Shown here one piece after another: positions 29,942-39,827 of a stretch of DNA of 64,000 nt; position 1 is the first letter of the stretch; each line of letters opens with the position of its first letter. The position numbers and the translations under genes are program-made. Source of the DNA: Aliamphritea hakodatensis (GTDB lineage Bacteria; Pseudomonadota; Gammaproteobacteria; Pseudomonadales; Balneatricaceae); the NCBI RefSeq assembly GCF_024347195.1, contig NZ_AP025281.1, positions 5,022,001-5,086,000 of the forward strand, read 5' to 3'. The notes below the pieces were generated by a model. The model worked only from the letters and a program-made list of their open reading frames with translations, searched no databases and was not told the origin of the DNA.

Positions 29942-31570
29942 TCAGCCGCGAATAATCAACGCTAACCCTGCACCGGTAAGCAACCAGCCCAGCGGTGGCA
30001 GGTTCGCCACAACAGCCAGCGGCTCCAGCAGCGTTAAACCTGCTCCGGCAAGCATAAGAATACCTAATAGTTTAGGCCAGCAACGCTGTGCCTTACTTGC
30101 ACGGTTTTCACTGAGCTGCTGTATTTCCCGCTGCCGGTTGGCATCCATTTGCCGAACCTGCTGCAGCGCTTCATAGGTAAGCTGCGGCAACTGCGGCATT
30201 TTTTCCAGCCAGTCAGGCGCTTGCTGACGAATGTTTCTCAATACCGCTTTTGGTCCCATCCGCTCTTTCATCCAGCGCTCAAGGAATGGCTGTGCGGTTT
30301 GCCAAAGATCCAGATCCGGATAGAGCTGACGCCCCAGCCCTTCAATATTCAGCAGGGTTTTCTGCAATAACACCAGTTGTGGCTGCACTTCCATATTAAA
30401 GCGCCGGGCGGTCTGGAAAAGCCCCATCAGCACCAGACCAAAGGAAATGTCTTTCAGCGGTTTTTCAAAAATAGGTTCACAGACACTGCGGATGGCGGTT
30501 TCAAAGGCCACCACATTAGTGTCAGGCGGTACCCAGCCGGATTCGATATGCAACTGGGCAACCATCCGGTAATCCCGCTTAAAAAATGCCAGAAAGTTGC
30601 GGGCCAGATAGCTCTGGTCTTCGCTGCTCAGCGAGCCGACGATGCCAAAATCGATCGCGATGTACTGTGGGGCAGACGGATTATCCCGGGAGACAAAAAT
30701 GTTGCCCGGGTGCATATCCGCATGGAAGAAACTGTCACGGAAGACCTGGGTAAAGAAAATCTCCACCCCCTGCTCCGCGAGCTTCTTCATATCTGTATTC
30801 TGGGCATTCAGCTGATCAACATCCGCCACCGGAATACCATGGATGCGCTCCATGACCAGCACGTTCTGGCGGGTCAGATCCCAATATATTTCAGGCACAT
30901 ACAGAATTGGTGAGTTTTCAAAATTACGCCGGATCTGGGAGCAGTTCGCGGCTTCTTTGCGCAAGTCCAGCTCGTCAAAGATGGTGTTTTCATAATCCGC
31001 CACCACTTCAACCAGCCGCAAGCGTTTGCCCTCGGCCCAGAGACGTTCAATCAGGTGTGCCAGACTGAACAGCAGGTCAACGTCTTTACGGATGATCTTA
31101 TCGATGCCCGGACGGACAACTTTAACAATGACTTCATCGCCACTGTACAGCAGTGCCTGATGCACCTGCGCCACCGACGCTGAAGCCATCGGCTCGGCAG
31201 AAAATTCGGCAAACAGGTTTTCAACATTGTCACCCAGCGCCCGTTCAATAATGCGGCGGGCTTTATCACCACCAAAGGGCGGCACCTGATCCTGCAGACG
31301 TTTGAGTTCTAATGCCAGATTATCCGGTAACAGATCCCGGCGGGTTGACAGCATCTGGCCAAATTTAATGAAGATAGGCCCCAGTTCTTCCAGCGCAAGC
31401 CGCAACCGCTCACCTTCACTGCGTTTACCGACCGGAATAATGTATCGCCACAGCATCAGCCAGAGGGCCAGACGCACGTACCAGCGCAGGGGAAGATTTT
31501 CAAAGAAGGTATCCAGGCGGTATTTAGCAAACACCCGGGCAATTTTAAGCAGTCGCAGTAATTGTCTCAC
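29942..31570 (-). CDS. ubiB: Ubiquinone biosynthesis ATPase/kinase-like protein UbiB
   Basis: 542 residues of the ABC1/ADCK family, needed for aerobic ubiquinone synthesis. The KxGQ motif appears in FIKFGQMLSTRRDLLP. The kinase-like HADMHPGNIFV and DFG elements follow, and two C-terminal hydrophobic segments anchor it in the inner membrane. The start is a GTG without a clear ribosome binding site. UbiJ and UbiE normally precede it; here a diguanylate cyclase gene lies upstream instead. A small hairpin CAGAGGG/CCCTCTG at 29910-29930 lies between ubiB and hisI. Confidence 0.95.
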   Translation of the reverse strand: MRQLLRLLKIARVFAKYRLDTFFENLPLRWYVRLALWLMLWRYIIPVGKRSEGERLRLALEELGPIFIKFGQMLSTRRDLLPDNLALELKRLQDQVPPFGGDKARRIIERALGDNVENLFAEFSAEPMASASVAQVHQALLYSGDEVIVKVVRPGIDKIIRKDVDLLFSLAHLIERLWAEGKRLRLVEVVADYENTIFDELDLRKEAANCSQIRRNFENSPILYVPEIYWDLTRQNVLVMERIHGIPVADVDQLNAQNTDMKKLAEQGVEIFFTQVFRDSFFHADMHPGNIFVSRDNPSAPQYIAIDFGIVGSLSSEDQSYLARNFLAFFKRDYRMVAQLHIESGWVPPDTNVVAFETAIRSVCEPIFEKPLKDISFGLVLMGLFQTARRFNMEVQPQLVLLQKTLLNIEGLGRQLYPDLDLWQTAQPFLERWMKERMGPKAVLRNIRQQAPDWLEKMPQLPQLTYEALQQVRQMDANRQREIQQLSENRASKAQRCWPKLLGILMLAGAGLTLLEPLAVVANLPPLGWLLTGAGLALIIRG

Positions 31571-31662
31571 TGAGGGGCCATCAATATTCAGCTACAGAAC
31601 GGGACGCCATATTGCACCCTAGGCCGGGTAAGGTAAAGCAAAACCCATGAGCCGCGTCAAAG

Positions 31663-33216
31663 TCAGGCGACTTCGACACGGTTCCGGCCATTTTTCTTCG
31701 CTGTATACAGTGCTTTATCCGCCCGGTTGAACAGTGACTCAATACTGTCCGCATCCTCGATTTCTGCGACACCGAACGACATAGTAATCGTGACGGATTT
31801 ACCGTGGAAATTAAACGGGCTGTTCTCAATGCTGTGACGGATTTTATCCACCGCCTGAGCGGCTTCTGCTGACGTTGTTGAAGGCATCAGAATGACGAAT
31901 TCCTCACCGCCAAAACGGGTCACAAAGTCCGTTGAACGGCATTTATTGGTCAGGATATTCGCCACCAGACGCAGGACTTTATCTCCCGCCAGATGGCCAT
32001 AGGTATCATTAACCTTTTTAAAGAAATCCAGATCGCAGACCGCCACGGAGAAAAACTGCTGATAACGCTTCCAGCGCTCAAATTCCGCCGCGATTTTTTC
32101 ATCATAGGCGGCACGGTTCGGCAGCATAGTCAGCGGGTCGGTCATTGCTTTAGTCCGCTCAGCTTCAATCCGCGCCCGCACCTGCATGCTTTCCGTTTCC
32201 ATCTGCTGCAGCCGGTCATTCATGGCCACATAGCGTTCTTCCAGAGCCTTTTCACGGGCCTCTTCATGGGAACGGAAATCATCCATGGATTTAACAATGC
32301 TTTTCAGCTGCGATGACACCTGCAACTTAAGCTGATTAATATCACTGCTGTCGGTAACCGCCTGATGAATCGCTTTTACGTCGCGACGAATCAGGGTATT
32401 CAGCTGATCAGTTTCTTTACCGTTCGCCACTTCATCTTTATGACTCTCGGTCAGGAAGATCTGAACTTCAGATAACTGGGAGTTCAGGTTCACCAGATAG
32501 TCTTCAAAATCACTGCTGCTACGGCTGGCAACGCTGACAATCAGCTGGGTCAGATTCTGGAAAATGTCCGATAACCCTTTCAGGCTTACCCCTGAACGGA
32601 TCTGTTTGATCAGCGCCTTGGCATCCGGCTGATCTGACTTGGGAATATAGAGGCTCTTAATCAGTGTGACCAGTTCCATTTCCACCTGCTTATACAGGTC
32701 ATTCAACTCATCACTGTCTTGACTCTCCGCTGACGCCGCGGGTACCACAGCCGTATCAACACTCTTCAGCAGAGGCTGCTGCAGTTCTAACAAGTCCTGC
32801 ATAATGCCCGGCAAGGCAGCCTTACGCTCAACCGCCTGCGGAATCATTTCACCAATATTGTCCAGCTGCGCATTATTCTGGTCCGCCGCCAGATTATCGT
32901 TAATCTGCCGCAACCATTCGCGCAAGACCTTCAGTAAATCGCCATCGGTTTTCTGTTGTGCCTGATCTACACCCCGCAGCTCTTTATCAACCGCATCAAG
33001 CGCTACCTGATAGCCTTCCTGTTGCTGATTAGCCTTCAGTTCTTCTGTCAGTTGCAGTAAAGCAGTATCCAGCTTAGGCGTTACGCCGGTAAGGTGCACA
33101 GCCATTTGCGTCGTCAGACGGCTAAGGGAACGGTCCTCCAGCTGCGCCTGCAACTCGTCCATTTCCAGGGCAAGTTCTTTGTACTTATCTTTCCACTCAT
33201 TCTGTTTGCTTGACAT
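31663..33216 (-). CDS. Soluble diguanylate cyclase with long N-terminal helical domain
   Basis: 517 residues without membrane segments. An N-terminal helical, coiled-coil-rich region of about 350 residues precedes a GGDEF domain with DPLTMLPNRAAYD, CDLDFFKKVNDTYGH and an intact GGEEF at about 436-440. RSTD five residues ahead forms an inhibitory RxxD site. It should make c-di-GMP in the cytoplasm, with feedback inhibition. The signal sensed by the helical part is unknown. It sits 92 bases upstream of ubiB, where ubiJ would usually be. Confidence 0.9.
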   Translation of the reverse strand: MSSKQNEWKDKYKELALEMDELQAQLEDRSLSRLTTQMAVHLTGVTPKLDTALLQLTEELKANQQQEGYQVALDAVDKELRGVDQAQQKTDGDLLKVLREWLRQINDNLAADQNNAQLDNIGEMIPQAVERKAALPGIMQDLLELQQPLLKSVDTAVVPAASAESQDSDELNDLYKQVEMELVTLIKSLYIPKSDQPDAKALIKQIRSGVSLKGLSDIFQNLTQLIVSVASRSSSDFEDYLVNLNSQLSEVQIFLTESHKDEVANGKETDQLNTLIRRDVKAIHQAVTDSSDINQLKLQVSSQLKSIVKSMDDFRSHEEAREKALEERYVAMNDRLQQMETESMQVRARIEAERTKAMTDPLTMLPNRAAYDEKIAAEFERWKRYQQFFSVAVCDLDFFKKVNDTYGHLAGDKVLRLVANILTNKCRSTDFVTRFGGEEFVILMPSTTSAEAAQAVDKIRHSIENSPFNFHGKSVTITMSFGVAEIEDADSIESLFNRADKALYTAKKNGRNRVEVA

Positions 33217-33315
33217 CCGACTACCTATCAGAACCGATCAGTAGTCGCTATGGTATACCCTCCCCCTGACTGCCGCCAGCGGTTGTCACTCGCTTTGGGA
33301 GGCATAAATATAAAA

Positions 33316-33338
33316 AAACCCCGCACCGGGCGGGGTTT
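33316..33338 (-). terminator. Terminator after dsbA
   Basis: A 9-bp stem AAACCCCGC / GCGGGGTTT with a 5-base loop and, on the minus strand, a run of seven T. It lies 34 bases past the dsbA stop. Confidence 0.9.
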
Positions 33339-33371
33339 AAATAAGCGTTTGAAACAGCAGCAGCGATGCGT

Positions 33372-34001
33372 TTAACCGCCCTGCGCTGTACGTTCCTTTT
33401 CGACCAGGTATTCAGCCACTTTCAACATGTTGGCATGGCTACCGGCGGTACCCGTTGTAATACGGTATTTGCCGTTCACAATCAGTGTCGGAACACCTTC
33501 AATACCGTAGCCGGCCAGCTTGGATGCACCGATATTGAGTTTCATGTTCGTTGCAAATGAATCATACATTTTCTTGAACTTCTCAGGGTCAACACCGAGG
33601 CCGGCATAAAATTCCGCCAGATCATCAGCATTTCTGAAACGGCGACGCTCCTGGTGGATACCGTTAAAGGTCGCCTGGTGTGTTTTATCCAGCGTCTTCA
33701 GTAATTCAGAAGAATAGTAAGCGCGGGCCATTGGCTCCCATGAGCGGCTGAATACAACCGGGATACGGACAAAATTCACATCAGCAGGCTGACGCTCGAC
33801 CCATGGTTCAAGAATCGGCTCAAAGTTATTACAGTGCGGACACAGATACCCAAAGGCCTCAACAACTTCGATACGCTTAGCATCCGTTGTTTTCACCGGG
33901 GCATCCAGTTTCTGGTAATGCACACCTTCCGTAAATTCTGCGGCAAACGAAATTAACGGGCTGGCCGTCAACAGCATTACGGCACAGATTTTCTTCCACA
34001 T
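33372..34001 (-). CDS. dsbA: Thiol:disulfide interchange protein DsbA
   Basis: 209-residue periplasmic oxidant of the thioredoxin fold. A Sec signal peptide ends near SFAAEF. The active site is CPHC in FGYLCPHCNNFEP, and the cis-proline loop GVPTLIVNG is present. The frame is open to 34040, but GGAGAG places the start at 34001. It stands between the diguanylate cyclase and cytochrome c4 genes, with its own terminator. Confidence 0.95.
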   Translation of the reverse strand: MWKKICAVMLLTASPLISFAAEFTEGVHYQKLDAPVKTTDAKRIEVVEAFGYLCPHCNNFEPILEPWVERQPADVNFVRIPVVFSRSWEPMARAYYSSELLKTLDKTHQATFNGIHQERRRFRNADDLAEFYAGLGVDPEKFKKMYDSFATNMKLNIGASKLAGYGIEGVPTLIVNGKYRITTGTAGSHANMLKVAEYLVEKERTAQGG

Positions 34002-34095
34002 GATCAACTCTCCAAGTAACGCCGTGAAAGGCATAAACATTTATCTTCGTTTCTGGGACTCAGATAACATTCCCAAGTTCCCCTGTAGCACAAAA

Positions 34096-34117
34096 AAAGG
34101 TAGCCGAAGCTACCTTT
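34096..34117 (-). terminator. Terminator after cytochrome c4
   Basis: A 9-bp stem AAAGGTAGC / GCTACCTTT with a 4-base loop, followed on the minus strand by a run of seven T. Confidence 0.9.
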
Positions 34118-34148
34118 AATTTCATTCAGACTGTTACCGGCCCGAGGC

Positions 34149-34751
34149 TCAGTGCAGACCCTGAATGTAGCTGGAAACCGCTTTGATTTCGTCTTCGCTC
34201 AGCTTAGATGCGATATCCTGCATCATGCCGGAAGGATCGTTAGTACGGGCACCGCTGGCAAACGCTTTCAGCTGCTTAGCAGTGTAATCTGCGTGCTGAC
34301 CACCGATCTGCGGGAAGCCTGCAGACGCGTTACCGCTGCCAGTTGGCAGGTGACATGCTGTACAGGCTGCAACACCTTTGTCCTGAACACCGGCACGGTA
34401 AATGTCACGGCCAGCATCAACCAGCTCAGGAGAGGCACTGCCTACCTGTACGCCTTTTGAAGCGAAGAACGCTGCGATGTCTTCCATATCCTGATCGCTC
34501 AGGTTGGTCAGCATGCCGGTCATTTCAACAACCGGACGGGTACCCGCCTTAATGTCCTGCATCTGCTTCAGCAGGTAGCGCTCATTCTGGCCAGCCAGTT
34601 TTGGGAAATTGGCAACGGCACTGTTACCGTCAGCACCGTGACAAGCGGCACATACTGCAGTTTTGGCTTGGCCTGCAGCAGCATCACCTGCTGCCTGTGC
34701 AACACCTGTGATACCCACACTTACCAGTAAGGCGATCAGTAGTTTATTCAT
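34149..34751 (-). CDS. Dihaem cytochrome c4
   Basis: 200-residue periplasmic electron carrier. A signal peptide is cleaved near AQAAGD. Two haem sites, CAACH and CTACH, lie in two homologous halves, each with a later Met as axial ligand candidate (for example MTGML). Cytochromes c4 pass electrons toward cytochrome oxidase or denitrification. The TTG at 34754 precedes the ATG at 34751, which is preferred. A perfect -10 (TATAAT) is seen on the minus strand at 34876-34881, but no clear -35. The gap 34752-35026 holds nothing else. Confidence 0.92.
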   Translation of the reverse strand: MNKLLIALLVSVGITGVAQAAGDAAAGQAKTAVCAACHGADGNSAVANFPKLAGQNERYLLKQMQDIKAGTRPVVEMTGMLTNLSDQDMEDIAAFFASKGVQVGSASPELVDAGRDIYRAGVQDKGVAACTACHLPTGSGNASAGFPQIGGQHADYTAKQLKAFASGARTNDPSGMMQDIASKLSEDEIKAVSSYIQGLH

Positions 34752-35026
34752 CAACCTAGACTCTTGCTATTATTTGCTAACGGCGTCCGCCATGTCCCTC
34801 ACACAGACATAACTGAGCTACCTCACCAATCCCGGACTAGAGTTATCCCCCGGCCACAGGTAGAATTTCGGCGGCATTATAACCTAATATCCACACAAAC
34901 TGGAACGATTTAGCCGGACATTTAGTCGAAGGCCACGCATTCGCCGGCAGAAGCAGGTAAAATCCCGCATAATAATGACTTAACGCAACACTCCAGCAGC
35001 GTTTAATTCCGATTTAAGGCAACCCC

Positions 35027-35644
35027 ATGTCACAAGCACAGATCCACTATCACCTGTCGCGATTCAACACCAGCGCCAGTAAGCTCAGCCAGTGTCCGGA
35101 CGACAATGGCGCTGAAGTTGCCTTTGCCGGCCGTTCCAACGCGGGTAAATCAAGCGCCCTGAACGCCCTGACGAACGCTAAGCTGGCCCGGACCAGTAAA
35201 ACCCCTGGCCGTACACAGCTGATCAACTTCTTTGACACCAACGTTGAAGGGGTCCGCCTGGTCGATTTACCCGGTTACGGCTACGCCAAAGTACCGGTGG
35301 CAATGAAAGAGCACTGGCAGAAGCATCTGGATGACTACCTGCAGTCCCGGGACTGCCTGCGCGGTGTCGTCTTATTAGTGGATGTACGTCATCCGCTGAA
35401 AGAATTTGACCAGATGATGATCGACTGGTGCCAGAGTGCCCAGATGCCACTGCATATCCTGCTGACCAAAGCCGACAAGCTGAAACGCGGCCCGGCGCAG
35501 AATACCCTGCTGCAGCTGAAACGTGATCTGGATGTAAAGAATGACCCGCTGATCACCATTCAGCTGTTTTCAGCACTGAAGAAAACCGGTGTGGATCAGT
35601 TGCGGGAACGGCTCAGCAACCTGTTGCTGGCAGAAGAAGATTAA
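35027..35644 (+). CDS. engB: Ribosome biogenesis GTPase EngB (YsxC/YihA)
   Basis: 205-residue Era-like GTPase acting in late 50S subunit assembly. It has the G1 loop GRSNAGKSS, the G2 region TPGRTQLINFF, G3 DLPGYGYAKV, G4 LTKADKL and a G5-like SALKKTG. It is convergent with polA, the same pairing seen in enterobacteria, although no Spot 42 RNA was found between them. Confidence 0.96.
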   Translation: MSQAQIHYHLSRFNTSASKLSQCPDDNGAEVAFAGRSNAGKSSALNALTNAKLARTSKTPGRTQLINFFDTNVEGVRLVDLPGYGYAKVPVAMKEHWQKHLDDYLQSRDCLRGVVLLVDVRHPLKEFDQMMIDWCQSAQMPLHILLTKADKLKRGPAQNTLLQLKRDLDVKNDPLITIQLFSALKKTGVDQLRERLSNLLLAEED

Positions 35645-35669
35645 GCACCGGACGACGCTTGTCTGATGA

Positions 35670-35770
35670 CGTAGAGAAGCTCTCAAAAACACAAAGGGGA
35701 ACGTTCGTTCTTGAGAGCTTCAATGCGTGTTGTCTACGCTAAAGGCCTAACAGAAAAAACATTCAGGCCT
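35670..35770. other. Long hairpin region between engB and polA
   Basis: An 11-bp perfect stem GAAGCTCTCAA (35676-35686) / TTGAGAGCTTC (35711-35721) is enclosed by CGTAGA (35670-35675) / TCTACG (35733-35738). Two AGGCCT hexamers follow at 35743-35748 and 35765-35770. No T-run follows, so a simple terminator is not obvious. It may be a 3' end structure for both convergent genes. Confidence 0.45.
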
Positions 35771-35859
35771 CGTATTAAGACTAGTTGAAACACAGAATTT
35801 ACCCAAATTTTTCGTATGATTTTTGATCAGCCAAAAATCCGGGTAGCCTGCCACTCTGA

Positions 35860-38601
35860 TCAGTGTGCCTCATCCCAGTTATCACCCGTACCGGCTTCCA
35901 CCAGTAACGGCACGTCCAGTTCCGCAGCGCCCTGCATCAGTTCCACCAGGGTTGCACTGACTTCTTCTACCTGAGCGTCAGGCACTTCCAGAATCAGTTC
36001 ATCGTGTACCTGCATGATCATCCGGACACCGCTGTCACTGTTGCGCAGCCAGTCATCTACCTTCACCATGGCCCGCTTAATAATATCCGCTGCGGTTCCC
36101 TGCATGGGTGCGTTGATCGCGGTCCGCTCCGCCGCCTGACGGCGCATACCGTTGCTGGCTTTAATTTCCGGCAGATACAGACGCCGGCCAAAAAGGGTTT
36201 CAACATAGCCGTTTTCAGCAGCCTTCATACGGATATCATCCATATAGTGCTGCACCCCCGGGTAAGTTGCGAAGTAATGGTCGATATACTTCTGCGCTTC
36301 ATTCCGGCCCACACCCAGTTGCTTACCCAGACCAAAGGCCGACATACCGTAGATCAGGCCAAAGTTAATCGCTTTAGCGCTGCGGCGCTGTTCAGTACTG
36401 ACCTGATCCAGCCCCACCCCGAAGACTTCCGCCGCCGTTGCTTTGTGAATATCTTCGCCATGGGCAAAGGCATTCAGCAAACCTTTGTCCTGCGACAGGT
36501 GCGCCATAATGCGCAATTCGATTTGTGAGTAATCCGCCGCCACCAGCTTGTAACCTTCAGGGGCCACAAACGCCTGACGGATTCGGCGGCCTTCCTGACT
36601 GCGGATCGGAATGTTCTGCAGGTTAGGATCGGTTGAAGACAGACGCCCGGTGGCAGTAACCGCCTGATGGTAAGAGGTATGAATACGTTTAGTCGCCGGA
36701 TCGACCATCAGCGGCAGTTTGTCGGTATAGGTACTCTTAAGCTTACTCAGACCACGGTGTTCAATGATCAGTTTTGGCAGCGGGTAATCCAGCGCCAGTT
36801 CCTGCAACACTTCTTCTGCGGTAGACGGCGCACCTTTCGGGGTCTTCTTAATAACCGGCAGTTTTTGCCGCTCAAACAGAATTTCCTGCAGCTGCTTAGT
36901 AGAGCTCAGATTAAACGGCGCACCGGCCAGCTCATGGGCCTCAGCCTCCAGTTCCTGCAGGCGCTTGCCATGGTCCATACTCTGCTGCGCCAGTTGGTTT
37001 ACATCCACCAGCGCGCCCTGTCGTTCCATACGGGAAAGTACCGGCACCAGCGGCAGTTCAATATCGGTAAATACCTTTTCCAGCGTGGCTTCGCGCGCCA
37101 GCTGCGATACCAGCGTTTGGTGCAGACGCAGGGTAATGTCCGCATCTTCCGCCGCATAAGGTGCCGCCTGCTCCAGCTCAATCTGATTGAAGGTCAGCTG
37201 CTTTTTACCCTTACCGGCAATGTCTTCAAACTTAACGGTTTTAACACCCAGATAGGTATCGGCCATGCTATCCATATTATGCCGGGTAGCGGTTGAATTC
37301 AGCGCATAGGACTCAAGCATGGTATCAAAGGCCACACCGCGTAATTCGATGTCATAGCGGGCCAGCACGTTCATATCATATTTCAGATGCTGACCAACCT
37401 TCTTATGCTCATCGCTTTCCAGCAAAGGCTTCATTTGCGCCAGCACTGCATTCCGGTCCAGCTGTACCGGCACACCCATATAATCGTGGGCCAGCGGTAC
37501 ATAGGCAGCCTTACCCGGCTCAACCGCAAACGACAGCCCGACTAAATTGGCCTGCATATAGTTCAGGCTGTCGGTTTCGGTATCAAAGGCGAACAGCTCT
37601 GCTTCTTCCAGCGTTTTCAGCCAGCTGTCCAGCTGTGCCTGTTCAAGTACCGTTTCGTAAACCACTTCCGCCGGCGCAGCAATGGCATCCGCAGCGGCAG
37701 ATACCGCTGTACTCCCGGCACCTTCTTCCAGCTCCAGAATCCAGGACTTAAATTCGCAGGCTTTGAACAGTTCTTTCAGAGCATCTTTGTCTGTCACCGG
37801 CACCGGAATTTCATCAATGGCAGTATCCAGTTCCAGATCCGTTTTGATGGTGGCCAGCAGGTAGGAAAGGTCCGCTGATTCTTTATGTTGCTCCAGCTTG
37901 GCAGCCATACTCTTGGAACCACGGAAACCCAGATCGGCGATTTTATCCAGATTGGCATACAGGTCAGCAATGCTGCCAATCCCCTGCAACAGGGCCAGCG
38001 CGGTTTTCTCACCGACACCCGGTACCCCCGGAATGTTATCCACCTTGTCACCCATGAGCGCCAGATAGTCGATGATCAGCTCCGGCGGAATGCCGAACTT
38101 ATCTTCAACCCCGGCCCGGTCCATATAGGTATCCGTCATGGTATTGATCAGGGCGACATGTTCATCCACCAGTTGGGCCATATCTTTATCGCCGGTAGAG
38201 ATAATGGTTGCCTGCTGCTGGGCGCTGGCCTGACGCGCCAGTGTGCCGATCACATCATCCGCCTCAACACCGGGGACCGCCAGTAACGGGAATCCCATGG
38301 CCCGGACAATATTATGAATCGGCTCAATCTGCGCCCGCAGATCATCCGGCATCGACGGCCGCTGCGCTTTGTATTCCGGATAAATCTCATCCCGGAAAGT
38401 CTTACCCTTGGCATCAAATACCACCGCTACCGGGCTGTCCGGATACTGTTTGATCAGGCTGCGCAGCATACTGGTCACCAGACGCACCGCACCGGTAGGC
38501 TCGCCCTGAGAATTTCGCATATCAGCTTGCTGGGAGGCAAAGAATGCACGGTATAGATAGGATGAACCATCAACAAGGATCAGCGGTTTAGTATTGGCCA
38601 T
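35860..38601 (-). CDS. polA: DNA polymerase I
   Basis: 913 residues. The N-terminal 5'-3' nuclease domain (about 1-290) has VDGSSYLYRAFFA, EADDVIGTLA, STGDKDMAQLV and PGVPGVGEKTA. A 3'-5' exonuclease domain has FDTETDSL near residue 340, so proofreading residues look intact. The polymerase domain has motif A DYSQIELR, motif B RRSAKAINFGLIYG and motif C MQVHDELILE. It repairs gaps and removes RNA primers. Length and motifs are standard. The gap 38602-38858 upstream shows no gene. Confidence 0.98.
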   Translation of the reverse strand: MANTKPLILVDGSSYLYRAFFASQQADMRNSQGEPTGAVRLVTSMLRSLIKQYPDSPVAVVFDAKGKTFRDEIYPEYKAQRPSMPDDLRAQIEPIHNIVRAMGFPLLAVPGVEADDVIGTLARQASAQQQATIISTGDKDMAQLVDEHVALINTMTDTYMDRAGVEDKFGIPPELIIDYLALMGDKVDNIPGVPGVGEKTALALLQGIGSIADLYANLDKIADLGFRGSKSMAAKLEQHKESADLSYLLATIKTDLELDTAIDEIPVPVTDKDALKELFKACEFKSWILELEEGAGSTAVSAAADAIAAPAEVVYETVLEQAQLDSWLKTLEEAELFAFDTETDSLNYMQANLVGLSFAVEPGKAAYVPLAHDYMGVPVQLDRNAVLAQMKPLLESDEHKKVGQHLKYDMNVLARYDIELRGVAFDTMLESYALNSTATRHNMDSMADTYLGVKTVKFEDIAGKGKKQLTFNQIELEQAAPYAAEDADITLRLHQTLVSQLAREATLEKVFTDIELPLVPVLSRMERQGALVDVNQLAQQSMDHGKRLQELEAEAHELAGAPFNLSSTKQLQEILFERQKLPVIKKTPKGAPSTAEEVLQELALDYPLPKLIIEHRGLSKLKSTYTDKLPLMVDPATKRIHTSYHQAVTATGRLSSTDPNLQNIPIRSQEGRRIRQAFVAPEGYKLVAADYSQIELRIMAHLSQDKGLLNAFAHGEDIHKATAAEVFGVGLDQVSTEQRRSAKAINFGLIYGMSAFGLGKQLGVGRNEAQKYIDHYFATYPGVQHYMDDIRMKAAENGYVETLFGRRLYLPEIKASNGMRRQAAERTAINAPMQGTAADIIKRAMVKVDDWLRNSDSGVRMIMQVHDELILEVPDAQVEEVSATLVELMQGAAELDVPLLVEAGTGDNWDEAH

Positions 38602-38858
38602 AGTAGTCAGACTTAATCTTCAAACTGTCGATTAGAAAGGAAAAACCGGATCAGACACCGGCCAGCCCTCAGGAAAATGCTTATTCAGCGGGAATTGCCA
38701 ACATCATATGTCATCTGCCCGGGGTACCCAAGCCATATGCCCGCCGATCAGCGGAATTTTCATAACGCCCCTCATCTGCCACATGAAATATAGTTGTCGC
38801 AACCGCGGGGAAGCCTTACTATGCAGCCCACTAAAAATGAGTAAGAACCTTTCTGTCT

Positions 38859-39815
38859 ATGGCCGTTTATACCTCTGTCAGCCACGCTGAACTTGATACA
38901 TTCCTTTCCGATTTTGATCTGGGCACACTGGTCAGCCACCAGGGCATTGACGGCGGTATTGAAAATACCAACTACTTCGTCACCCTGAAGACAGACCGGG
39001 AGGAAACGGCAGAGTATGTACTTACTTTATTTGAAGAGCTGACGATGGATGAAATGCCCTATTTCGTCGAGCTGACCACCTGGCTGGCGGAACGGGGCAT
39101 TGCGGTACCTCATCCCATGCAGGACCGTAACGGCATCGCCCTGAAAGCCTTAAAACAGCGCCCGACGCTGATTCAGCCACGCTTTGCCGGCGGCCATCTG
39201 GAACAACTCACGCCGGACCACTGCGCGCAGATCGGCCATGCACTGGCCCGTTTCCATAAGGCTGGCAATGACTTCTATATGCAACGTCAGGCCCACCGGG
39301 GCGTATTCTGGTGGCGGCGTGAATCCGCAGTGATTGCCAGCCAGTTGCCGCCTGAAGATGCCGAATTACTGCGCAATGAAGTGGCACTGTTCGACACCCT
39401 GCGGGAACAGGCCAGCGACTTACCGATGGGGGCGATTCATGGCGATCTGTTCTTTGATAATGCCCTGTTTGACGGCGATACCCTGAGCGCCATCATCGAT
39501 CTGTATAACGCCTGTACCGGTTACTTACTCTATGACCTGGCCATTGTTGCCAACGACTGGTGTGTAAATTCTGACGGCAGCATCGACGCCGCACGGGAAA
39601 CCGCCCTCCTGCAGGCGTATGCCGCAGAACGGCCATTCACCGCCGGGGAGCACAAAGCCTGGGCACAACTGACCCGGACCGCCGCCATGCGTTTCTGGCT
39701 GTCCCGCCTGATCCCCTGGCTGGATGAAAACAGCACGCAAAAACTGAAAGACCCGGACGAACTGAAACAGATCCTGTTACAGCGTATTCAGCACCCGGGA
39801 CAGCTACCGCAATAA
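38859..39815 (+). CDS. thrB: Homoserine kinase, ThrB2 (APH-fold) type
   Basis: 318 residues of the aminoglycoside-phosphotransferase fold used for homoserine kinase in pseudomonads and relatives. It has the opening MAVYTSVS, a nucleotide-binding region around GIDGGIENTNYFV, catalytic HGDLFFDN and metal-binding IIDLYNAC. It phosphorylates homoserine in threonine synthesis. It is unrelated to the GHMP-type ThrB of E. coli. It stands alone, with a strong terminator 12 bases after the stop. Confidence 0.93.
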   Translation: MAVYTSVSHAELDTFLSDFDLGTLVSHQGIDGGIENTNYFVTLKTDREETAEYVLTLFEELTMDEMPYFVELTTWLAERGIAVPHPMQDRNGIALKALKQRPTLIQPRFAGGHLEQLTPDHCAQIGHALARFHKAGNDFYMQRQAHRGVFWWRRESAVIASQLPPEDAELLRNEVALFDTLREQASDLPMGAIHGDLFFDNALFDGDTLSAIIDLYNACTGYLLYDLAIVANDWCVNSDGSIDAARETALLQAYAAERPFTAGEHKAWAQLTRTAAMRFWLSRLIPWLDENSTQKLKDPDELKQILLQRIQHPGQLPQ

Positions 39816-39827
39816 CGACGCCCCTTC

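Noticed and set aside
35733..35770. Integron attC-like site (GCCTAAC near 35745)
   Set aside because: Only one core-like heptamer is present, without the paired GTTRRRY core and spacing, and no integrase or cassette is nearby.
35645..35859. Spot 42 (spf) RNA between polA and engB
   Set aside because: The position matches enterobacteria, but the conserved Spot 42 5' region and its terminator are absent on both strands.
38708..38890. 60-codon ORF upstream of thrB
   Set aside because: It overlaps the thrB start in another frame, has no family resemblance and no ribosome binding site.
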